Assembly (NCBI RefSeq): GCF_035222275.1
Contig: NC_085881.1
Span: 1,302,001 to 1,366,000, forward strand
Source of the DNA: Podospora bellae-mahoneyi
Lineage: Eukaryota > Ascomycota > Sordariomycetes > Sordariales > Podosporaceae
Length of the DNA: 64,000 nucleotides
Reading direction: 5' to 3'
The notes below the pieces were generated by a model that was not told the DNA's origin, searched no databases, and saw nothing but the letters and a program-made list of their open reading frames with translations. A program made the position numbers and the translations under genes. This document shows, in pieces, positions 56,201-64,000 of the stretch. The number at the start of each line of letters is the position of its first letter. Within the stretch, counting starts at the first letter, position 1.

Positions 56201-57639
56201 CTGCCCAGCTTTCACGATGGGGGGAATCCTCCTACTGAGTGGCTGAGGCCGTTCGCGGGAGGGGTGGGCCGGCCACTCACAACCCCACCTCCAAGCTTTG
56301 GCCGACGTTGGACGTGTCGTGGACGGGCATCCGCGCGTCTGGTTCGTGTCGTGCTCATTAAACCCCTGCATCCATCCTGTTATCAAACCGTCAACATCGA
56401 GTGGATCGTCGTGAAGGGAGGTCGCAGGCGGGCCAGGAGGGAGGTATGAACCGTTTGGTGTTCTGTTTGTTTCCAGTCGAGTGGGGCTAGGTATACTCTG
56501 GATGTTGTGCAGCCACTAAAACGGGAGTGTTCACATGTTATACAGTGAGACTGGACCTGATCAACGTCGCAGCATAGGCTTATACTTACTCTGTACCTTC
56601 TGCCGCTTGCTGCCAGGTCCCATGCGCCCAGAGGATTCCGAGTCATCATCGTACATATAAAGATCCCGAAAAAGAGGTTCTGTTGGCTGATGGGAGATGC
56701 AGCCCCTCCAGCGTTTCCATCAGTCAATTCCATCTGCCGAGCAAGCGCTCTTGACGTTGTACCCGCATCCATGTACCCAGCCGTTGAACCTTATTTCGCT
56801 AGTGCCTGTCAAACAGTTAGAATCGAGCCATTGGCTTTCGTTCTTGCCTCTTCGCAACAAGAGAGAGAAGGGGCGTTCGTTCCGTTATCCAGGCAGATAC
56901 ATCTATCAGCCTGGGGTAGATGGTTCAGCGGGAAGGAGAACTGAGCATGGGATACTGGTCGTAATGAAACTGCCCGACTGCGCAACTGGCGATTTCCCTT
57001 CACGTGCGAGGCTGTGCCCAGCGAAGCCAATTCATTCTCATGTCGAGAGCAAGTAGGTTTGACTAATCAACGTCAGTCAATGGAAACCGTCAACATGAAA
57101 CGGCAGCTATATGCTGCTACGCTCTCTAGCCTGTGTGTGCCTTCAATAGCGATCGAGAGTTTAAGATTTTGATTAAAGACCAGTTCCAGCCGGTTGCCTT
57201 TACCATGTGGCTCTGGCTCGGTTCGGCGGGCTTTACCATCTGGGCGAATTCAACGGTTGTTCTAAGAGTTTCATTAGAAACAGCCCGACTGCCGACAGGA
57301 CAGGGGACAGCATCTCGGAAGTCTCTCTCGCGATGTGCCGGAAATTCCACCCAGAAGCTCCTCTCGATTCTTGACCACCTCGCGAGAATATGCGGGCCCA
57401 TTTCCGATGGCACCTGCCATCTCCAGGAAACAAACTTGGGCGCTTCCTTCTTTCCAGACACAACAATGATTCTCCTGACTTTGTGGGCAACCTGGAAGGT
57501 TCAGTCCCATCCCCAGTAGGCTGAGGGGCCTAAACAGGTAAACATTCATACTCCTTATTTCGGTTTCTCTTCCATAATGTGGTTCTCAACCTGGCACAAC
57601 CAGTCAAGAATGGGAGGCGGATTCAGGGCACATCATATC
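54805..57639. other. Gene-poor region upstream of CDH1
   Basis: About 2.8 kb. The first 300-500 bases should hold the CDH1 promoter and leader. A (TTG)n tract lies at 56171-56200. Several frames of 80-130 codons exist on both strands, but none has recognisable sequence. Parts near 57100-57600 may be the eroded 5' part of the LOV-type pseudogene. Confidence 0.4.
56171..56200. repeat. (TTG)n microsatellite
   Basis: Ten uninterrupted TTG units in non-coding DNA upstream of CDH1. Confidence 0.95.
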
Positions 57640-58560
57640 TCCCCAGTCTCGTGTGTTTTCCTTGACACGAACAGACTCCTCGAAAACTGCCGCTTTCTCC
57701 AAGGGCCGAAAACAAACCCTGTCAGTATCGACAGGATCCATGACAAGCTAGCAGCGGGCAAGGAGCATTATGAAACCATTCTCAACTACAGACGGAGACG
57801 GCTTCCCGTTCATGAACCTCCTCATGTGCGCCCCGTTGCTCGACAGCCAAGGGGTACGCGGTACAGGATTGGCGCCCAGATTCTGACAACAGCCCAGAAA
57901 CCAACCTTTTTTCACCCCAGCTTGCCCTCCGTCACCTCGCCGAGGTGTTGACCGCCCCAGAAATCGAAATTGTCCGCAACCACGGCGGCGGTTGTCACTC
58001 CCCCGCTCACGAGGACGAAACACCCAACTGGGCCAAACCCGACGACAACCACATCCCCCGACCCCTCTTCTAATCCCCCCTCTCAGCCGACATGGAAGAG
58101 CTGTCTGACCTGTCGAGGGTAAGCTAACGGGGATCTACTCCCACTGCCTCCTACTCCGCCCCTACCCCTCCCTCCACACTCTTTTCGTGGCACCTTCCCT
58201 CCGTCTCCCAGGGATCCTCCAAACATCTGTTCTCTCTCGCATTGGCGGGTCTGACAGGGTAAGGCAGGAGTTGGAGCAAGTGTTTAAGGAGGGGGTGGTG
58301 TTGTCACGGCAAAGGTGAGGTGGTTGACGAGGTCAGCGGAGGGGGACGAGGTGGGTACATTGTACGCCGTTGGTGGGGAGTAATGGGAGGGTGGGGGTTT
58401 GGATGGTGGTTCTTGTGGATGATCAGGAGAAGGGGGTTGGGGATAGGAAAGGGAGGGGGAGGGTGGCGCCCGTGGTTGAGCCGGGGTTTTTGAGGGGGAT
58501 GACAACAAGAGGTGAGAGGGGGGGGAGGGGGGTATGATGCGATTAGTTTGGCGAGTTTGA
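57640..58560 (+). pseudogene. Decayed PAS/LOV-domain gene (fungal long-LOV photoreceptor family)
   Basis: The + strand keeps recognisable pieces of a fungal LOV-domain protein in the right order but in shifting frames. They are ENCRFLQGPKTNP with the flavin-binding Cys of the LOV motif NCRFLQ, then KLAAGKEHYETILNYR, GFPFMNLLMCAPLLDSQG, RYRIGAQI, LAEVLTAPEIEIVRNHGG, RPYPSLHTLFVAPSLRLPGILQ, VRWLTRSAEGDE and VGVWMVVLVDD. At least two single-base-type frame breaks sit inside about 130 bases (near 57792 and 57855), and stops follow (TGA/TAA near 57885 and 58073), so it cannot encode the full protein as read. The N-terminal part ahead of the LOV domain is not recognisable. RGS-LOV (BcLOV4-like) ancestry is possible but unproved. 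Sequencing error is the alternative, though the number of breaks makes it unlikely. Confidence 0.75.
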
Positions 58561-59178
58561 GTCATTTGGATTTAAGCTTGCCGCCTGGTCATCATGGGGA
58601 GAATGGGGGGATATCATGGGGAGGTGAGATGGGTGGGGCTGAGGGGTGTTGTTGTCATGATGGGGCTGTCCTGTTTTGTAGGAGGTGGGGGGTTGAGTCA
58701 GTCTCGTTGGAGGCTTGGGATGAAATGATATCAATGTGTTCAAGGTTAGATTTGAATTTAACTGAGAAAAACATCTTTTTCAATGAGGTTCTGAAACGGT
58801 ATATGCGTTTACAAAAGGATAGTGTAGCAGTGTATGCACAGTTGGTAATTGGTCCAGATATTTTTCAGTAAGACGAGTGAGCAGTGGTTAGCTGTTTACC
58901 AAATGACCGACATTTAAGGGTTTATTTCATATCCAATCATGTCAGGCAAGATCTAACAACCCTACCCCCAGCCATATAATCTGCAGACAATCATGTGTTT
59001 TGTAATGATTTGTATATTCTCTCCCCATCACATGTTAAAAAACCATTCGAACTCCCCAGTCCAGCTAGAAAGCCCAACCCATCCCATTCCTGACCCAATT
59101 CCATAACCTGGCCTTGAACGTCCTACCAACCTTGTCCAACCATTTACCCTTTACAAAAGAAATTTCATGAGAGAAAAA
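58561..59178. other. Intergenic space between the LOV relic and a membrane-protein gene
   Basis: About 0.6 kb of first G-rich and then A/T-rich sequence. The A/T-rich part is probably the 3' UTR of the minus-strand gene. No gene. Confidence 0.4.
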
Positions 59179-60013
59179 CTACCAAATATCACTCCCCCTC
59201 CCAATCTCAATCTCGGCATAATGTCTATTCCCCCTTTGCTGCTGTGCCGGCTGCTGTGCCGGCTGAGACGATGATCCGCCTGAGAAGCGTTTTCTTCTGC
59301 TCTTCTTCCCCTGTTCGTGTGGTGGCAACCCCCCCGAGCTGGGCTGCGATCCTCCCCCTGAACCAGACAACGACCTCTCCCTAAAAGTCCGTTTATCTTG
59401 GTGGTGGTAGTGGTGATGTTGGTGATAATACTGGATGTCGCTCTCCTCATAACTTTCCATTTCTTTGGGGTGGGTATTGTCGTCTTCACCTGATGAGGAA
59501 TCATCGTCGTAGATTTGATCGTGGGGGTTGCGGATCCTCTTGGGTTTGGGGTGTTTTTGCGGGGGAGAGGGGAGGTTAGGAGGGGGTTGGTAGTGGGATG
59601 GAAATGCCAAGGGGCCGGAGATGGTGGCGTTTTGTTTTCCGGGGAGGGGGTTGGAGTTGGAGGTGGAGAGGAGCAGTTTGGGGGCTTGTTTACGGGTTGA
59701 CGGCAAGGAGGGGGAGGTGGTGTTGAGGTTTAAAGGGGAGGGGCGTTGGGACCGGGGGGTTGGGTTTTCGGGTTCTTGGGGGAAGGTGAAATGAGGAAGG
59801 GGTTCTTGTTGAGGAGGGTTGGACGGTGGTGTTGGTTGGGGAGAAAAATTGCTTGATACTGGTATGCCGCGGACCATAGCCCTGGGGATGTAGGCTGGGT
59901 GAGTGGGCATTGCGCTGCCGGGCCCGGAGCTGGAGTTGGTGCTTAGCGGGGAGAAAGGGTAGGCGGCCTTTTCGGGGGAGTAGCTGTAAGAGCTGCTGGC
60001 TTTGTGATGTTGG

Positions 60014-60046
<33 letters not shown>

Positions 60047-60303
60047 GGGCTATGGATTTTGTAGTCGAGTGTATATGACACCGCGGGGATGGCACCAGCG
60101 CGGAAGACATTTTCCTCGGAGTCGGTTCGGTAGAGGTCGTCTTCTCGGTCATATTGGCGGTTTCGTCTCCAGTAGAGAATGAAGAGGCCGGCAGCGCCGA
60201 TAAAGATGGCTCCGGATCCGCAGGCGATTCCTGCTATGGCTCCAGGAGTGAGGCTTGTACTGGGCTCGGCGTCCCGTTGCCGGATATGGGACGCCATATT
60301 CAT
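59179..60303 (-). CDS. Single-pass membrane protein with a long low-complexity tail
   Basis: 374 residues from the ATG at 60303 (a second ATG six bases on is also possible). A short polar N-terminus (MASHIRQRDAEPSTS) precedes one strong membrane helix, LTPGAIAGIACGSGAIFIGAAGLFILYWRRNRQ, with positive residues after it. This predicts the N-terminus outside and the tail in the cytosol. The tail is disordered: a ten-Gln run, Pro/Ser-rich blocks, an acidic IYDDDSSSGEDDN, a His/Tyr-rich YHQHHHYHHQ stretch and a basic KKSRRKRF. Fungal proteins with a small extracellular part and 'LTPGAIAGI' before the helix are common and mostly unnamed. An upstream exon adding a signal peptide and ectodomain cannot be excluded. 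Confidence 0.7.
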
Positions 60304-63300
60304 AGAATAAACTGCTCGTGACCAAGCAGCCTGTTCTATTCGTAGAGGCAACTAACTCAACTCTCCTTCACCCGGCAGTCCCAAAATAGAGGACATAGGA
60401 TCGGGGATATATCAGGCGTGAATCCTGGAAGAGAGAGGAAGAAAGCAAGGCTCGAAAAGAAAAGCAGCCACTGGGTTGGACATGGTTAGTATACCTCACT
60501 TGAGATGGTGGGGGAGATGGCCAATACAGATTACCTAGCCCTGCCCATGCAGTTGGGCTTTGCTCGCCACCGATTGTAGGCCTGGTCGGTAGCACAGTAC
60601 AATTACTTGACAGTGAGTAAACACCAGAAAGTAGCACCGTCCAACTTACACGCAGGCGACTGGCCATCCACAGACCTTACAGCGGTTCCATCACTCAACA
60701 TGAGCCAGAGAGAAGCTCGCTGAACATGCCATCTCTGACCTTGTTCTTCATCCTGAATTGCTCACCTTTTGCTTGGATTGTACCCAGATGAAATTTCACA
60801 CTCGACGCACTGGGTCGTTGGTAGCCTCGAGGACCTCGCTCGGAAAGCCGTGTCGTCCGTCTATCGGGCTTGGGGGCCAGGGCGACGACCCAATCACGGC
60901 AAGCACAGGGAGGAGGAAACCGACAGGCTGTGTGGGAGGGTCGATGCAACCACCGACTGGTCAATGGCGCCACGGTCAGATTTGTTTCACGGGCGCGTAA
61001 AACTGCTGACGGATAGTCCCGGACAATGCTGAATGGCCAGACAAGCGAAACATTTCTTGTCGTCCTGCGAGGATCTACCGGTGTTTTTCCCCAGGCTCGA
61101 AGAAGAGGGAGGGTAGCCGTCGGACCTGGCAGTCCAATGACAGCCAGTGGAAGCCAGAGCTGGGGAGAGAGGGCGAGGTTGACCAACCGGGAGAGATGGT
61201 TGAGTGGTACTGGGAAACAAGCTTCCAAACTGTTGAGCTGAAGTTCTCGTCTTCTCCCGCGGAAAATCATCCCATGTTGTTGGACTCGTTGAACGGCCGA
61301 GAAGAGCTAGGAAGAGGAGCAAGAGAGCTAGCAACGGGAGGCATCGCTTGGCTTTGCCCAAGACAAAGCTTGGCAGGTGTGTACACCCCCGGTGATCACC
61401 AACTTTATCGTACGCTAGGCATTTTTCCAATCTTTTTCCCACCAGGGGCATATTTTGATGCAGGACATTCACCCACCCACTCACAAGACCCGAAGCAAAC
61501 AACATCAGGACCAACAGCATAAAGCAATATAGTACTCATTCCCAGCGACGTGGGTTGAATATGGCCAGTCTCTACCAGGATTCTCCGCATGACAAAATGA
61601 AAATGGAGGGGCAGGTGATATCGACTGGAGTATGATGATCGCTTCGCCCAGCAGCAGAGAGGTGGCCCTCCGGCGCTTGGAACCGCCGTGCCGGGTCCGC
61701 GCAGTTCTCCCGACGGGAGAGGATTGCCGAAACCGTTCAGAGGCGCACCCGTCCTGGAAGAGAGGGCCACCACCACGAGAACGCCATGCGGCCGCCGCCG
61801 GTCATGTCGAGAACATTAACGACACACCGAATGTTGAAAAGATCACATGGCAGACTCACAACTGTTGAAGGTTGCCACTTGGCTAGATGATAGCCGCTGG
61901 AAGGGAAGCTGACTGACCATGATTTTGGAGGAGCAATTCTTCTCCCGTAGGTCTAGAACCTGAAGCTGCCACTGATCATCATGCCAGATTCCAAGCCACC
62001 ACTCTGAAAGGACCCTTGCAGCTGCACTCAGAGGAGTCAACACCGTGTGCGACGCCATCCAAGACCTGACTTTCTCTTCTCTGCCGAAGGAGAAAAGGGG
62101 ATCAGCAGGTTTCCTGGCGGGGGATTCTATCTGCCCCAGACTGAGGAGCGCAGCCTGAGTCAGTGATACTGCGCATCCGGACCTATAGCAAATTGCTGCT
62201 GTGTTTCCTGCAGCGCAGTCAGCCTCCGAGTAATTTCGAGCATCTACTCCTATTGATGGCCGTTTGCTGTTCAGAAATGATCACCAGGTCTGTTGACTGC
62301 GGTCCTTATATGACTACAGATGGCAGCAAACTTGGTATGTGAACGCAAACAGTGCCATGACAGCCACGTCAAGCCACAAACAGGTTATATTCTCCGTTTG
62401 TAGTGCGGTCTGGAGCCTTGCCGGTGAGGAGAAGTGCCAGGCGTACGTAATCTAGAGATATAAACATCGTGATACGCCGCTTGGCGACCAGAAGTTTCGC
62501 GAATGTCAAAGTTTCCAGCTGACCGGTCACAACGACACCGATTGTTAACTAGATTACACAGTCATTGTCGTCCTACTGACTCTGAACAGGATCACGATCA
62601 CAGCAATATCAATCAGACTTGGCGAGACGAACCATCATCCACCAGGCTAGGATTCGAGAGCAAACATTTTGACAATGAAGGCATAAGCCTTGTACCCAGC
62701 AGACGGCTTGAAGCCTCGCCACGAGTCTCTACCCAAAACGCGGGTAGCCACGAGCTGATCAACACCTTGACTTGGATCGAGACAGCCGAATCAAGAATCT
62801 ACAGTATACCATTTGGTCTCACCGCTGGGATTACATGTATTTTGAAAAGCGGGCCAGATAGGCTTGGACACGGCTACAGACAGTCAGGAGGAATAAGACA
62901 AGACAATGAATCAGATCTTGTACCATGGGAGAACTGGCATACTTCTCCACTGTCTTGGATGGAAGGCCTATATCGTCACTATTTTGCCACACTCAATATC
63001 ACATCATCGAGGACACAGAGCGGCAGAGGCAATCAACAAAGGGGTCCTGTTCTCGGACAGCACGCGAGACATTCCAACGGTTCTACGTCTGACCAGGCCC
63101 ATGAGAAAAGTAAGCCGAGCTTCAACAATCACACTACATGATGCAAGGATGCGATCCAAACTAAAGGCAGTGTGCCTGTTTGCTCCACCAGGGCCGTTAC
63201 ATCCGTTTTCGACACGAGAATATCTCCAGCGCTGAGGAAGACTATGACGGGCTCAACGTGGTACATCAGTCTCTTCTGTCGTCGACGATGGGTATAAAAT

Positions 63301-63379
63301 GCCCGTTGCTAACATGTCTCCCACAGTAAATCAACACCACACTCAGATCACCAACAAAGACAAGCAACACCACAACACC
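60304..63379. other. Intergenic region of 3 kb
   Basis: A 191-codon frame on minus (60695-61270) and a 212-codon ATG frame on plus (62503-63141) exist, without recognisable domains. The plus frame overlaps another open frame over 200 bases, so neither is supported. The right end carries the promoter of the secreted protein. Confidence 0.4.
63293..63299 (+). promoter_or_regulatory. TATA box of the secreted-protein gene
   Basis: TATAAAA, 81 bases before the ATG at 63380, gives a leader of about 50 bases. It is one of the clearest TATA boxes in the window and fits a strongly regulated gene. Confidence 0.6.
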
Positions 63380-64000
63380 ATGCGTCACAGCAAAGCTTTC
63401 CTTCCCCTCTCTCTAGCCTCCCTAGGAGCAGCAGAGATAGTCGGCCAGTGGACAGCCTGGTCCCTCGCCCGCACCTGTACCCCTGAAGGCAGCTCCTGCA
63501 CCTACCACCTCGTCCTCGTCCCAGGTCCGGAATCCGATTTCATCACCTGCGACTGGACCGTCGACTCTACCAGTAACTTCAAACCCGCGTACCAAACCGA
63601 CTTTGTCGAAGCAAAATGCGGAGACAACCTTTCCCTAAACGGGGGCTGGAGCAGCATGGGGTTCATCACCATCGTGCCCACCGACAAAGCAGCCAATGTC
63701 TACGCCTTCTTCGACTTCACCGACGCCGAGCTCGCAGACGGGCAGGTTGCGTCATCAAGACAAAGACCTGCCTACCGAGTCGGCACTTTTGGCGAGAAGG
63801 AGCACCCTGACGTGGGGCTGGGTATGTCGAAAAAGATGGTGAGGAGACTAAGCCGTGGTGTTGTCCAGCAGCATGGCGGCTCCTTGTCAGCATCCAAACC
63901 GACAAAGGTAAAGAGGCGGGATATAACCATGAGTGATCAACTGCGAAAGCACATCTCGGCGATGTATGCCTCCAGCCAGCAGCTTCACGGGCCAAAGATC
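63380..64000 (+). CDS. Small secreted cysteine-containing protein, partial at the right edge
   Basis: The frame is open from the ATG at 63380 to the end of the window (207 codons, no stop seen). MRHSKAFLPLSLASLGAAEI is a clear signal peptide (basic n-region, hydrophobic core, Ala-rich end). The mature part begins GQWTAWSLARTCTPEGSSCTY, with Cys pairs in RTCTPEGSSC, FITCDW and EAKCGDN. This resembles the unnamed effector-like or extracellular families of Pezizomycotina, which often begin W-x-x-x-S-x-x-R-x-C. The latter part is basic (SKKMVRRLSRG, KVKRRDITM), unlike the first 140 residues. A GTATGT at 63822 could be an intron donor, in which case the basic part would be partly intron. Function unknown. 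Confidence 0.65.
   Translation, partial: MRHSKAFLPLSLASLGAAEIVGQWTAWSLARTCTPEGSSCTYHLVLVPGPESDFITCDWTVDSTSNFKPAYQTDFVEAKCGDNLSLNGGWSSMGFITIVPTDKAANVYAFFDFTDAELADGQVASSRQRPAYRVGTFGEKEHPDVGLGMSKKMVRRLSRGVVQQHGGSLSASKPTKVKRRDITMSDQLRKHISAMYASSQQLHGPKI

Noticed and set aside
60695-61270. 191-codon frame on minus
   Set aside because: Arg/Pro/Leu-rich composition typical of random GC-rich DNA. No motif and no splice signals that make a better model.
62503-63141. 212-codon ATG frame ahead of the secreted-protein gene
   Set aside because: No recognised domain and another frame is open over the same DNA. Sequence composition looks non-coding. Kept only as a note.

Overview
This window reads as nuclear DNA of a filamentous ascomycete, most likely a Sordariomycete of the Sordariales type. 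The evidence is short spliceosomal introns (mostly 53-81 nt, with GTRNGT-like donors and CTRAC-type branch sites), compact genes 0.5-3 kb apart on both strands, a U6 snRNA gene of fungal form, and typical Pezizomycotina orthologues. Codon choice is GC-rich and the intergenic DNA carries many microsatellites and short minisatellites. I see no operon-like gene group, CRISPR array, intact transposon or biosynthetic cluster. Most of the window is ordinary housekeeping sequence. Intron borders were placed by eye; in every spliced model the exon lengths add up to a whole number of codons.

Layout. 1-33: possible last codons of a gene cut by the left edge. 34-6173: about 6 kb without a convincing gene, holding a tRNA-like relic (5369-5440). 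6174-9490: a 2EXR-domain protein and the NatB acetyltransferase subunit, both on minus, separated by a 129-bp (CT)n tract. 10576-13808: an unknown disordered/helical protein (+) facing a PRPP synthetase with a large insertion (-). 15178-15279: U6 snRNA (-). 15790-17263: ornithine decarboxylase (-) with a leader of about 570 nt that contains no ATG. 19886-22982: the mitochondrial presequence protease Cym1 (-), divergent from a taxilin-type coiled-coil protein (23919-25739, +). 26848-36506: an unknown protein, a nitronate monooxygenase-like flavoprotein, an EHT1/EEB1-like alpha/beta hydrolase (-), and a second M16-type metallopeptidase. 36816-43300: a rhomboid protease (-), a small unknown membrane-anchored protein (-), and TFIIE-alpha (+). 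44412-51338: cohesin SMC1 (-), divergent from the glycerophosphocholine acyltransferase Gpc1 (+). 52902-54804: the APC/C activator Cdh1 (-). 54805-64000: a gene-poor stretch with the decayed remains of a PAS/LOV photoreceptor-type gene, a single-pass membrane protein (-), and, at the right edge, the 5' part of a secreted cysteine-containing protein.

Functional links are loose. Smc1 and Cdh1 both act in chromosome segregation and mitotic exit, ODC and PRPP synthetase are metabolic entry points, and TFIIE-alpha and U6 belong to the gene-expression machinery. The most interesting signals are the ATG-free ODC leader, a recurring switch from C-rich to G-rich coding strand inside genes, the LOV-gene relic, the tRNA-like relic bounded by a short direct repeat, and the secreted protein. 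I did not find a clearly new multi-gene system.
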